Below are positions 52,272 through 61,192 of a stretch of 64,000 nucleotides of DNA, piece after piece (position 1 is the first letter of the stretch; every line of letters starts with the position of its first letter). A model generated the notes under the pieces. It worked only from the letters and a program-made list of their open reading frames with translations. It had not been told where the DNA came from and did not search any database. The stretch is from Pseudomonas sp. 30_B (GTDB lineage: Bacteria; Pseudomonadota; Gammaproteobacteria; Pseudomonadales; Pseudomonadaceae), in the NCBI RefSeq assembly GCF_017491605.1, contig NZ_JAFGYY010000002.1, forward strand, positions 1 to 64,000, given 5' to 3'. The translations under genes and the position numbers were made by a program.

Positions 52272-53132
52272 TCAGTTCGCCGGCGTGAGCCGCAGCACGC
52301 GATTGCGTCCGCCTTCGGCGAGCAGGTAACCGCCCTTGCCGTCGGGAACCAGGGCCTGGGGTGCCTTGAGGAACGACAGCACGGTCTGCGGTTCGCCCTT
52401 GCCGTCCCACAGCAGCAGGCGCGCGCGGTGGGTGGAGTCTTCGCTGATCCAGATGCCGCGCTCGTCGCACATGACGAAGGTGGGCTTGTTCAGGCCGCCG
52501 AGGATTTCCGGGTCGCGGCCGTCGTCGCTGAGCTGGCGCAGCGTGCCCAGGTTCTTCTGGGTATAGAGCAGGCGGCCGTCGCTGCAGCGGGTGATCGACT
52601 CGGCTTCGTCGAGGCGCTCGCGCACGACGTTCAGCTCGCCGTCGCTCCAGCGGTAGCGCAGCACCCGGCCGCTGTCGTGGCGGTCCTCGATGGCGTAGAG
52701 GTAGTCGCCGTCATCCCACAGCCCTTGCACCGAATTGCCTTGGAACAGCGTGCTGAGCTTGCCGTCCCGGAGCATCTGCACCGGCTTGTCGTCCGCTTCC
52801 TGGCTGAACACCCAGCCGCCACGGGCGGCGATCAGGCCGTCGGGCTTGGACAGGCCGTCGATCACCACCTTGCGCTCGCCGCCCGGGGTGATGCGCAGGA
52901 TGTTGCCCTGGCCGTCCTTCAGCTCCTGGCTGACCAGCAGGCCACCGTCGGGCAGGGGCACTACGGATGCGGCCTTCTTCACGTCGCGTTGCGACACCTC
53001 GACGCGCCAGCCAGCGGCGGCCTGGACCGGGTAGAAGCTCTGCCAGCTGAAGAATCCGGCGGCAGCGGCAAGGATGATGGCGGTGGCCAGGAAGGCGATG
53101 CGCAGGAGGGAGCGGCGGGGGGAAAGGGTCAT
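52272..53132 (-). CDS. Membrane-anchored SMP-30/gluconolactonase-like beta-propeller protein
   Basis: A 286-aa protein from ATG 53132 with one N-terminal membrane helix (LLRIAFLATAIILAAAAGFFSW), leaving a periplasmic domain. The repeated GxxLxxxDxxxxxRxxxYxW-type blades (for instance RWSDGELNVVRERLDEAESI) fit a six-bladed propeller. Catalytic activity is uncertain. No clear ribosome site is seen. It ends 10 bases from the convergent LysR gene. Confidence 0.75.
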   Translation of the reverse strand: MTLSPRRSLLRIAFLATAIILAAAAGFFSWQSFYPVQAAAGWRVEVSQRDVKKAASVVPLPDGGLLVSQELKDGQGNILRITPGGERKVVIDGLSKPDGLIAARGGWVFSQEADDKPVQMLRDGKLSTLFQGNSVQGLWDDGDYLYAIEDRHDSGRVLRYRWSDGELNVVRERLDEAESITRCSDGRLLYTQKNLGTLRQLSDDGRDPEILGGLNKPTFVMCDERGIWISEDSTHRARLLLWDGKGEPQTVLSFLKAPQALVPDGKGGYLLAEGGRNRVLRLTPAN

Positions 53133-53299
53133 GGAGGGCGCGATCGAATCGTTATGGTCGGAAGGAACGGCTGGACATTCCCTGCCAGCCGGTACGGCCG
53201 TGCATGGTAGCGGCTGTCGCCGGCCACGGGATAGCGGAACCGCCGCACAGGCGCATTTGCCTGCATCCCGCAGAGTCGTCGGCAGGCCGCCGCCAGCGG

Positions 53300-53440
53300 G
53301 CGTGTTCTCGTACGGAATGCCGATGCGGGAGGAGAAAGAAGGCAAATTAGTGGCAAATGGCCTACAGTTCGTAAGTCCTTTGCTGAGGGCAATTCAGACG
53401 GCTGTTGCGGACAGGAAGTCAGCAACAGCCGTTTTTCTTT
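53300..53440 (+). ncRNA. Candidate small RNA
   Basis: A terminator on the plus strand has no plus-strand gene before it, while both flanking genes are on the minus strand. About 100 bases upstream contain GGGAGGAGAAAGAAGG and short complementary stretches, consistent with an independent RNA. The 5' end is a guess. Confidence 0.35.
53398..53436 (+). terminator. Rho-independent terminator
   Basis: An 11-bp perfect stem ACGGCTGTTGC / GCAACAGCCGT with a 13-base loop, followed by TTTTTCTTTT. The minus strand lacks the T-run. Confidence 0.85.
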
Positions 53441-53451
53441 TGTGTGCGGGA

Positions 53452-54693
53452 TCAGTCGGCCAGGCGCACGACCGAATCGGCCCTGGGGGCAGTCATCTCG
53501 GCCCTGGGCTGGCGTACCGGCGTGCCGCGCAACAGGCCGGAGAGTTCAGTGGTGGCTACCGGCTTGCCGAACAGGTAGCCCTGGGCGGCCACGCAGCCCA
53601 GGCTCTGCAACTGGCGATGCTGGCCGGCGTTCTCGACGCCCTCGGCCACCACGTGCAGCCCCAGTTCGCGGCCCAGCGCCAGGGTGTTGGTCAGTACGGT
53701 GAGGCGGCGCGGGTCACCGCTGTTGAGGTTGGCGAGGAAGCCGCGGTCGAGCTTCAGCTCGGTGAACGGCAGCTCCACCAGCCGCTGCAGGGTGGAATGG
53801 CCGCAGCCGAAATCGTCGATGGCCAGCCCGCAACCCAGCAGGCGTAACCGCAGTACGTTCTCCAGGCTCAGCGGCGGTGCGTGCAGCGGCGAGGTTTCGG
53901 TCAGCTCGAAGGTGACGTTTCGCGGGTCGATTTCCCGGCGCTGCAATTCGCGCTCGACGCTGGCGGCGAAGCCGGTCTGGGCGATCTGCTCGGCCTCCAG
54001 GTTGAAGGACAGCTCAAGGTCCGTGCGCCCGTGGGCCCGCAGGGCGTCCTGGGCCTGTTCAATGAGGTCGAACAGCAGCGCATCGAGCATGCCGCCGCGA
54101 CGCAGGGCCGGCAGGAACCGCTCGGGCAGCAGTACCTGGCCGTCCTCGCGGTGCCAGCGGGCCAGCACTTCGAAACCGTAGACCTGCGCGGTGGCCACCG
54201 TGACCTTGGGTTGCAGGGCCGCGCGTATCTCGCCGCGCCCCAGCGCCAGGCCGATATCGCCGTCGTCGACGCTGTCCCGCTCGCACGGCGCCGTGGCCTG
54301 CTGCGGGGATTGCAGGGCGAAATCGCTAAGCAGTGTCCGCAGGCGCTCCAGGGTGGCCGGCTCATTGCCCAGCCAGAACACCTTCATGCCCTGCAGTTGC
54401 AGCAGGTGCGCCAGCGCCGACCAGGTGCCCGGCGCCATCTCGCCGCTGACCACCACGCCATGGGCGAGCCGCTCGCGGGCCACGGTCTGGAGAAATTCCA
54501 GGCGCGGCACCGGGTCGATGCGCACATCGCACAGCAGCAGGTGCACGCCGCCCACGCCGCGCAACCTGTCCAGCGCCAGGGCGTTGCTGGAAACCTCGGA
54601 GAGGAAGCTGTAGCCGAGATGGTGGAGTGCGGTCACCGCTGTCGTACGGTGCAGGCCGGATGCCTGCAGGATCAGCGCGGAAAGGGGGGGCAT
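53452..54693 (-). CDS. Receiver-like plus EAL-domain cyclic-di-GMP phosphodiesterase
   Basis: A 413-aa protein. The first 125 residues look like a degenerate receiver (LLLCDVRIDPVP keeps an Asp). The EAL domain (about 145-395) has the variant signature EVLAR, plus Asn in FNLEAEQI, Glu in FELTETS, paired Asp in AIDDFGCG, Lys in KLDRGF and Glu in VVAEGVEN. These are the metal and catalytic residues, so it is probably active in cyclic-di-GMP hydrolysis. GGAG precedes ATG 54693. Confidence 0.88.
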   Translation of the reverse strand: MPPLSALILQASGLHRTTAVTALHHLGYSFLSEVSSNALALDRLRGVGGVHLLLCDVRIDPVPRLEFLQTVARERLAHGVVVSGEMAPGTWSALAHLLQLQGMKVFWLGNEPATLERLRTLLSDFALQSPQQATAPCERDSVDDGDIGLALGRGEIRAALQPKVTVATAQVYGFEVLARWHREDGQVLLPERFLPALRRGGMLDALLFDLIEQAQDALRAHGRTDLELSFNLEAEQIAQTGFAASVERELQRREIDPRNVTFELTETSPLHAPPLSLENVLRLRLLGCGLAIDDFGCGHSTLQRLVELPFTELKLDRGFLANLNSGDPRRLTVLTNTLALGRELGLHVVAEGVENAGQHRQLQSLGCVAAQGYLFGKPVATTELSGLLRGTPVRQPRAEMTAPRADSVVRLAD

Positions 54694-54780
54694 GGAATGC
54701 TCCGGTGGGCATTTGGGGGTGGCAGCATTCTGTGGATTGGCGCGCGCTTGATGAGGCGTCGAATTCCACTCTTGCTGTCA

Positions 54781-54805
54781 GAGAAATCTCATTCGCAGAT
54801 TTCTC
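54781..54805. terminator. Hairpin downstream of the permease gene
   Basis: A 9-bp stem GAGAAATCT / AGATTTCTC with a 7-base loop, just after the permease stop in its direction of transcription. It lacks a T-run, so it is a weak terminator candidate. Confidence 0.45.
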
Positions 54806-54819
54806 CGACGTCCCACCGC

Positions 54820-55662
54820 TCAGCGTTTGCCGTAGCCCTGCGTCACCCGGTCGATCACCACCGCCAGCGCGACGATGGCAAGGCCGGCCTCGAAGCCACG
54901 CCCCACGTTCAACGTCTGGATGCCCACCAGCACGTCCTCGCCCAGCCCACGCGCGCCGATCATCGAGGCGACGACCACCATCGACAGCGCCATCATCACC
55001 GTCTGGTTGAGGCCGGCCATGATGCTCGGCATGGCTTCCGGCAGCTCCACGTGGCGCAGCCGCTGCCAGCGCGTGGCGCCCAGGCAGCGCGCCGCCTCGC
55101 TCAGCGCCGGGTCGACCTGGCGCAGGCCCAGTTCGGTGAGGCGCACCAGCGGCGGCAGGGCATAGATCAGGGTGGCGAAGATCGCCGGTACCTTGCCCAG
55201 GCCGAACAGCATCAGCACCGGAATCAGGTAGACGAAGCTGGGCAGCGTCTGCATGACGTCCAGCAGCGGCAACAGCGCTCGCCGCGCCATGGGCCGGTAG
55301 GCCAGCGCGACGCCCAGCGGCACGCCGATCAGCACGCACAGCCCGGTGGCGACCAGCACCAGCGCGCAGGTCTGCAGCAGCTTGTCCCACAGGCCCACCA
55401 CACCGATCAGGAACAGCAGTCCCACCAGCGTCAGGGCGCGTATCCAGCTGCGTCCGGCGTGCCAGGCAAGCAGCCCGACCAGCGCCAGCAGCAGCCACCA
55501 GGGCACGAGGCGCAGCAGGTTCTCCAGCGCCACCACCAGTTGCAGCAAAGTGTCGGAGAGCTGGCGCAGGCTGTCGCCGTAGTGCAGTACCAGATTGTCT
55601 ACCCACCGGTTCACTGGCCCGGCAATGGAGTAGTGCAGGCCTTGCGGGAACTCCGAACTCAT
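54820..55662 (-). CDS. Glycine betaine/choline-type ABC transporter permease
   Basis: A 280-aa permease of the OpuAB/ProW class from ATG 55662, with six or more helices. The EAA loop (EAARCLGATRWQRLRHVELPEAMPSI, about 195-220) marks contact with an ATPase. Its start overlaps the stop of the binding-protein gene (ATGA), so the two are coupled. No ATP-binding subunit gene follows; the next gene is the EAL protein. It must borrow an ATPase or be incomplete. Confidence 0.88.
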   Translation of the reverse strand: MSSEFPQGLHYSIAGPVNRWVDNLVLHYGDSLRQLSDTLLQLVVALENLLRLVPWWLLLALVGLLAWHAGRSWIRALTLVGLLFLIGVVGLWDKLLQTCALVLVATGLCVLIGVPLGVALAYRPMARRALLPLLDVMQTLPSFVYLIPVLMLFGLGKVPAIFATLIYALPPLVRLTELGLRQVDPALSEAARCLGATRWQRLRHVELPEAMPSIMAGLNQTVMMALSMVVVASMIGARGLGEDVLVGIQTLNVGRGFEAGLAIVALAVVIDRVTQGYGKR

Positions 55663-56669
55663 AGGGCGGCCTCGACCCGGGCGCGCTGCTCGGCCGGCAG
55701 CCAGCCCTGCCATACCTGCGGGTTGGCCTTGAGGAAGTCGTGCGCCGCGTCATGCGGGGGCTGGCGCGTTTCGCTCATCTTCGCCAGGGCGGCGTTGAGC
55801 AGGTCGATGGGGATGTCGACCTTCTCGAACATCGCCACCAGCTCCGGGTATTGCTTGTGGAAGGGCGCGGAGACGCCCACCGACAGCTTCGCCGGCAGCG
55901 AGCGGCTGCCGCGCGGGTTGGGGTTGTCGGGGTCGGACAGGGTCTTCCAGGCTTCGGCGTCGAACGGCGGCTCTTCCAGGCGCACCAACTTGTAGCGGCC
56001 CATCAGCGGGGTCGGCGACCAGTAGTAGAACAGCACCGGCTTGCCACGGCGGATGGCCGAGGCGATCTCGGCGTCCATGGCCGCGCCCGAGCCGCTGCGG
56101 AAGTTCACGTAGCTGTCCGCCAGGCCATAGGCCTTGAGCTTCTGCGAGTTGACGATCTCCGAGGTCCAGCCGGTGGGGCTGTTGAGGAAGCGGCCCTTGT
56201 CCGGCGACTCGGCGTCGCGGAACACCGCGCGGTAACGCGGCAGGTCGCTCACCGAGCGCAGCTCCGGGGCCTGCGCGGCGATGCCCTGCGCCGGGTCGCC
56301 GTGGACCACGTAGTCCGGCACCCACCAGCCTTCGTCGGCGTTCTTCACGATATCGCCCAGGCCGTAGACCTTGCGCGCTGCTTCGGCCTTGACCCAGGCG
56401 GGACTGCGCCCGGCCCATTCCTCGGCGATGACCTGGATGTCGTTGCGCGCCAGCGCCGTCTCCAGGCTCACGGTGCTGCCGGGCAGGGTGTCGGTGGGGT
56501 AGCCGTAGCCCTGTTCCACCAGCAGTCGGAGCATCTCGGTGATCAGGCTGCCGCTCTCCCAGGTCAGTTCGCCAAAGTGGATGGGTTTGCGTTCCTCGGC
56601 GGTGACGCCCTGGCCCAGCAGGCCTAGGGCGAGCAGGGCGGTGCCCAGCCAGCGGGTGATCGTGTGCAT
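55659..56669 (-). CDS. Glycine betaine/choline-type ABC substrate-binding protein
   Basis: A 336-aa OpuAC-family binding protein with signal peptide (cleavage after VTA, about residue 24). Aromatic segments that could form the quaternary-amine cage are seen: LTWESGS, EEWAGRSPAW, GWWVPDYV and FYYWSPTPL. It would capture betaine, choline, carnitine or similar osmolytes in the periplasm. It is the first gene of a two-gene unit with the permease. Confidence 0.88.
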   Translation of the reverse strand: MHTITRWLGTALLALGLLGQGVTAEERKPIHFGELTWESGSLITEMLRLLVEQGYGYPTDTLPGSTVSLETALARNDIQVIAEEWAGRSPAWVKAEAARKVYGLGDIVKNADEGWWVPDYVVHGDPAQGIAAQAPELRSVSDLPRYRAVFRDAESPDKGRFLNSPTGWTSEIVNSQKLKAYGLADSYVNFRSGSGAAMDAEIASAIRRGKPVLFYYWSPTPLMGRYKLVRLEEPPFDAEAWKTLSDPDNPNPRGSRSLPAKLSVGVSAPFHKQYPELVAMFEKVDIPIDLLNAALAKMSETRQPPHDAAHDFLKANPQVWQGWLPAEQRARVEAAL

Positions 56670-56927
56670 GTGCAGATCCTCGTCGTGCTCGGGGGAGGTA
56701 CGTCAGCCTTGTAGAGTAGATGGTCCCTTCCGGCGCGACCGGCGAGGGCGCTCAAGGTGGCCTTGCGCCGCCTCGTTCCGGGCCTTCGTCAACAGGCTGA
56801 ATGCGGTCTCGAAAAAGTTCGAGGCTCGCATCGACCGGCGCCTGCCTCAGATCAGCCCTGCGCCTTCCCCCCGGGATTAGAACGGAATCAACGACCCGGC
56901 AGGGCCAGTTTCGGAAGGAGTCGAATC

Positions 56928-58379
56928 ATGAAACATCTACCTCATGTGGAAGGCGGCGCGGGCGACGGCAAGGTCGGACTGTTCGGCCTCACTTCACTGA
57001 TCGTCGGCAGCGCCATCGGCTCGGGCATCTTCGCCTTGCCCGCCACGCTCACGGGCGGTGCCGGCGCCCTCGGCATTCTCTGCGGCTGGGCCATCGTGGC
57101 CTTCGGGATGCTTTCGCTGGTCTCGGTCTACCGCAATCTCACGCTGCGCCAGCCCAGCATCGATGACGGCATCTACGGCTGGTCCAAGGCCGGTTTCGGG
57201 CATATCGCCGGCTTCATCGGCGCCTACGGCCACGGCGCCGGCGATGCCATCGGCAACGCCTCCTACCTGGTGGTGATCTTCAGTGCCCTGGGTGCCTTCG
57301 GGGTGTTCTCCTACTTCGGCGACGGCACCACCTGGCCGGCGATCTTCGCCGCGTCAGCCCTGTTGTGGGTGATCAACGCGCTGGTGCTGCGCGGGGTGAA
57401 AACCAGCACCACGGTGAACAACATCGCCACCGTGGCGAAGGTCGTACCCATCGTCCTGTTCATCGGCCTGGCCCTCTACCACTTCGACAGCCGCGTGTTC
57501 ATGACCGACTTCCGTGGCCAGAGCCACGGCACCTCGATCTTCGAACAGAGCAAGACGGTGCTGCTGGCCGCCATGTGGACGCTGATCGGCCTGGAGTCCG
57601 GGACCATCTACGCCACCCGTGCGCGCAAACTCTCCGACGTGGCCAAGGCCTCCACCCTCGGTGCGATCATCGTCTCGCTGCTGCTGGTGGGGACGTCGGT
57701 GCTGGCGCTGGGCATCCTGCCCGCCGCGCAGATCACCCAGCTGCACCAGCCGTCGATGGCCGGGCTGATGGCTGCGATGGTCGGTCCCTGGGGGGGCATG
57801 CTGATCAATCTCTGCCTGATCGTCTCGGTGGTCGGCGCGCTGATCGCCTGGGTCGCCCTCAGCGCCGAGGAGGTGATGCTCTCCGGCCGTGGCCACAGCG
57901 CCACCGCCTGGCTCGGCCGGCTCAACGCCAACGGCGCACCGCGCAACGCCATGTGGCTCACCACCGGCATCGCCCAGGCCATGATGCTGGTGGCCGGCTT
58001 CAGCCATGCCGGTTACCTCGCGCTGCTGTCGTTCTCCACCTCGCTGGCGCTGATCCCCTACCTGCTGTCGTCGATGTACTCGTTCAAGAGCGCCTGCATC
58101 GGCCGTGGCTATGAGGGCGACAAGGCCCATGGCCGCTATTGGGAAATGGCCCTGTCCGCCTTCGCCGTGTGCTTCGTGCTGTTCATGCTCTATGGCGCGG
58201 GCCTGAAGTACGTGCTGCTGGCCGCTGTGGTCTGGGCCGTCGGCCTGCCGCTGTTCATCCTCGGCAAACGCGAGCAACGGGAAAAACTCAGCGCCGTTGA
58301 GTGGATCGTCTGCCTCGCCGTGATCGCCATGGCGCTGGCTGGCCTGCTCGGTCTGTGGAGCGGTCACCTGGTCCTCTGA
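56928..58379 (+). CDS. Basic amino acid/polyamine antiporter (ArcD/APA family)
   Basis: A 483-aa membrane protein with about 13 helices from ATG 56928, preceded by GGAAGGAG. The first helix LFGLTSLIVGSAIGSGIFALPATL has the GSGIF motif of APA transporters such as arginine/ornithine exchangers. No arginine deiminase genes flank it, so the substrate pair is unconfirmed. It is divergent from the betaine-binding gene. Confidence 0.87.
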   Translation: MKHLPHVEGGAGDGKVGLFGLTSLIVGSAIGSGIFALPATLTGGAGALGILCGWAIVAFGMLSLVSVYRNLTLRQPSIDDGIYGWSKAGFGHIAGFIGAYGHGAGDAIGNASYLVVIFSALGAFGVFSYFGDGTTWPAIFAASALLWVINALVLRGVKTSTTVNNIATVAKVVPIVLFIGLALYHFDSRVFMTDFRGQSHGTSIFEQSKTVLLAAMWTLIGLESGTIYATRARKLSDVAKASTLGAIIVSLLLVGTSVLALGILPAAQITQLHQPSMAGLMAAMVGPWGGMLINLCLIVSVVGALIAWVALSAEEVMLSGRGHSATAWLGRLNANGAPRNAMWLTTGIAQAMMLVAGFSHAGYLALLSFSTSLALIPYLLSSMYSFKSACIGRGYEGDKAHGRYWEMALSAFAVCFVLFMLYGAGLKYVLLAAVVWAVGLPLFILGKREQREKLSAVEWIVCLAVIAMALAGLLGLWSGHLVL

Positions 58380-58390
58380 TACGTCCCCAA

Positions 58391-58443
58391 TGCCCCGGTC
58401 CAAGCGGGCCGGGGCAGCTTCAAGGCCGCCCTGGGGCGGCCTT
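58391..58443 (+). terminator. Double hairpin after the antiporter gene
   Basis: Two stems: TGCCCCGG / CCGGGGCA (58391-58416) and AAGGCCGCC / GGCGGCCTT (58422-58443). The T-run is minimal, so termination is plausible but not certain. Confidence 0.5.
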
Positions 58444-58574
58444 CTGCCATGCACCGTCCGGGCCATTTCCGGTCGACCCCCTGTTTCTCGCGTGTTACGG
58501 TCCAGAGACTCCCTCAACCGTCCGTTGTGGCTTCGCAGGCGCAACGGCACGAGCTGCAACCGGAGAAATGGCTC

Positions 58575-59390
58575 ATGTCACGTCCCCCGCAACGAGGACC
58601 TGTCGACACGGCCATGGCCCCGCTCAGCGAGGTCTCAGCCACTGCGTTGCTGCAACTCTGGCTTGGCCAGTGCGCGCAGACCGCGGTGTTCCTGGATGTC
58701 GACGGAACCCTTCTGGACATCGCCGAAACCCCCGGCGCGGTGTACGTCCCGCCCGGGCTGGTCGATGCGCTCAGTGAGCTGCATCGGCGTCTCGACGGTG
58801 CCCTGGCCCTGATCAGCGGCCGCCCGGTCGATGAACTCGACCGGCTGTTCCATCCCCTGCGCCTGCCCGCCAGCGGCGGTCACGGCGCCCACTGGCGCGA
58901 GACCGGCGAGAGCCCCTTGCGCCGCACCACCAGGGACCTGTCCGCCTGCGTGCGCGTACAGCTCAACGCACTCGCCTGCGCCCATGCCGGCGTATTGGCC
59001 GAGGACAAGGGCAGCAGCTTCGCCCTGCATTACCGCGCCGCGCCCGACAGCGCGCTGGCCCTGCGGGTTGCCCTGCAGGCGCTGCTCATCGCACCGGAAG
59101 GCGCCGGCTTGTGCCTGCTGGCCGGCAAGCAGGTCTACGAGATCGTCGCCGAGGGCGTCGACAAGGCCGGCGCGGTCCAGCGCCTGATGACCACCCCGGC
59201 CTTCGCCGGGCGTCGCCCACTGTTCGTTGGCGACGACATCACCGACCAACCCGCCCTGGCCCTGATGCCCAGCCTGCAAGGGCTGGGACTCTCGGTCGGG
59301 CGCACGCTGCCGGGGGCGAGTGCCGTCTTCGCCGACGCGGCGGCGGTTCGTACCGCACTCATTACGGCGGCAGGAGGAAACCATCGATGA
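58575..59390 (+). CDS. otsB: Trehalose-6-phosphate phosphatase OtsB
   Basis: A 271-aa HAD-superfamily phosphatase. Motif I is FLDVDGTLLD (nucleophile Asp near residue 41), motif II ALISGRPV, and motif IV VGDDITD. The start ATG 58575 has GGAG upstream. It removes phosphate from trehalose 6-phosphate in the cytoplasm. It is the first gene of otsB-GH15-otsA; its stop overlaps the next start (ATGA). Confidence 0.92.
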   Translation: MSRPPQRGPVDTAMAPLSEVSATALLQLWLGQCAQTAVFLDVDGTLLDIAETPGAVYVPPGLVDALSELHRRLDGALALISGRPVDELDRLFHPLRLPASGGHGAHWRETGESPLRRTTRDLSACVRVQLNALACAHAGVLAEDKGSSFALHYRAAPDSALALRVALQALLIAPEGAGLCLLAGKQVYEIVAEGVDKAGAVQRLMTTPAFAGRRPLFVGDDITDQPALALMPSLQGLGLSVGRTLPGASAVFADAAAVRTALITAAGGNHR

Positions 59391-61192
59391 CTGAACGGCA
59401 CGACGGAGCACTGGAACTGGGTCTGATCGGCAACTGCCGCGTGGCCGCCCTGGTCAACCCGATGGGGCGGCTGGTGTGGTGGTGCTACCCCAACTTCGAT
59501 GGCGACCCGGCGTTCTCCCGGCTGCTGGCCGGTGACGAAGAAAAGGGCTTCGCCGACGTGCTGCTCGACGGCCAGGTCAGCCATACGTCCGAGTACCAGC
59601 GCAACACCGCGATCATCACCACCATCCTGCGCGACGACCGGGGCGGGGTGGTGCGCATCACCGACTTCGCGCCGCGCTTCCTGCAATACGGCCGGGTGTT
59701 CCGTCCGGCCCAGCTGTGCCGGCTGATCGAGCCGCTGGAAGGGCTCCCCAGCGTCACCCTGCGCATGCGTCCGACCCACGGTTACGGCAAGCCGCGCCGC
59801 AGCGTGGCGGGCTCCAGCCACATCCGCTACCTGGACGGCGACGAGCCGATCCGCCTGACCACCGACGCGCCGCTGTCCTACCTGCTCAATGAAACCCGCT
59901 TCGCCCTGCGCCACCCGGTGAGCATGGTGATCGGCATGGACGAGCCGCTGGACAACGCCCCCGGCGACATCGTGCGCGAGTTCCTCAAGCGCACCCAGGG
60001 CCACTGGCACGACTGGGTGCGGGGCCTGGCGATCTCCTTCGAGTGGCAGCAGGTGGTGATCCGCTCGGCCATCACCCTCAAGCTGTGCAACTTCGAGGAA
60101 ACCGGCGCGATCATCGCCGCCGCCACCACCTCGATTCCCGAGGCGCCCGGCTCCCGGCGCAACTGGGACTACCGCTACTGCTGGCTGCGCGACGCCTACT
60201 TCGTGATCCTCGCCCTCAATCGCCTGGGGGCCACCCGCACCATGGAGGGCTACATCGACTTCATCACTACCGTGGCCAGCGGTGACGCCGAGCTCAAGCC
60301 GCTGTACGGCATCATCCCCGACCTGGACCTGGACCTGCGCGAGCGCGACGAGCCGGACCTCGCCGGCTTCCTTGGCCATGCCCCGGTGCGCGTCGGCAAC
60401 CAGGCGGTGGAGCAGAATCAGCACGATGTGTTCGGTTCGGTGGTGCTCGCGGTGCTGCAGAGTTTCGTCGACGACCGCTTGCCCAGCCCCAGCAGCGAGG
60501 GCATGTTGCAACTGCTCGAATCCCTTGCCGAGAAGGCCGTGCACGCTGCCTTCGAGCCCGACGCCGGCATCTGGGAATACCGTGGCCGCCAGCGCATCCA
60601 CACCCATTCCGCGCTGCTCTGCTGGGTCGCCTGCGACCGCGTCGGGCGCATCGCCCGCCGCCTTGGCCGGGCAGAGCAGGGCGCCGCCTGGATGGAGAAG
60701 GCCGCCCGCCTGCGCGAGCGCATCCTCGCCGAAGCCTGGAGCGAGCGGAAGCAATGCTTCACCGGCGCCTTTGGCCATGACGACCTCGACGCCAGTGTGC
60801 TGCTGATGAACGAGCTGGGCCTCATCGAAGCCGACGATCCGCGCTTCATCGCCACCGTCGAGTGCATCGGCCGCGAACTCAATGTCAACGGCCAGCTGCT
60901 GCGCTACGCCGCGCCCGATGACTTCGGCGTACCGGAAACCGCCTTCCTGGTGGTCAAGTTCTGGTACCTCGACGCGCTCGCCGCCATCGGCCGCCGCGAC
61001 GAAGCCCGCGCCCTGTTCGAGGAGCTGATCGCCGCGCGCAACCGCTACGGCCTGTTATCCGAGGATTTGCACCCGCACACCGGCGAGCTCTGGGGCAACA
61101 TCCCGCAGACTTATTCCATGGCGGGGCTGATCAATTCGGCCATGCGCCTCTCCATCGGCTGGGAGGAAGGTCTATGCCGCGCCTCGTGGTGA
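59387..61192 (+). CDS. Glycoside hydrolase family 15 protein (glucoamylase/trehalase-like)
   Basis: A 601-aa GH15 enzyme. An N-terminal beta-domain (about 1-230) precedes an (alpha/alpha)6 barrel. Signature segments: RRNWDYRYCWLRDAYF near 265-280, HAPVRVGNQAVEQNQHDVFG near 340, and SEDLHPHTGELWGNIPQTYSMAGLIN near 560 with the expected catalytic glutamate. Some actinobacterial relatives are trehalases. It overlaps otsB by 4 bases and otsA by 19, so all three are strongly coupled; it may recycle or limit trehalose. Confidence 0.88.
   Translation: MTERHDGALELGLIGNCRVAALVNPMGRLVWWCYPNFDGDPAFSRLLAGDEEKGFADVLLDGQVSHTSEYQRNTAIITTILRDDRGGVVRITDFAPRFLQYGRVFRPAQLCRLIEPLEGLPSVTLRMRPTHGYGKPRRSVAGSSHIRYLDGDEPIRLTTDAPLSYLLNETRFALRHPVSMVIGMDEPLDNAPGDIVREFLKRTQGHWHDWVRGLAISFEWQQVVIRSAITLKLCNFEETGAIIAAATTSIPEAPGSRRNWDYRYCWLRDAYFVILALNRLGATRTMEGYIDFITTVASGDAELKPLYGIIPDLDLDLRERDEPDLAGFLGHAPVRVGNQAVEQNQHDVFGSVVLAVLQSFVDDRLPSPSSEGMLQLLESLAEKAVHAAFEPDAGIWEYRGRQRIHTHSALLCWVACDRVGRIARRLGRAEQGAAWMEKAARLRERILAEAWSERKQCFTGAFGHDDLDASVLLMNELGLIEADDPRFIATVECIGRELNVNGQLLRYAAPDDFGVPETAFLVVKFWYLDALAAIGRRDEARALFEELIAARNRYGLLSEDLHPHTGELWGNIPQTYSMAGLINSAMRLSIGWEEGLCRASW

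Larger units (their letters stand above)
53133..53451. other. Intergenic region with plus-strand terminator
   Basis: 319 bases between two minus-strand genes. It should carry the promoter of the propeller gene. A strong plus-strand terminator (53398-53436) shows that something is transcribed rightward here; see the candidate small RNA. Confidence 0.45.
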
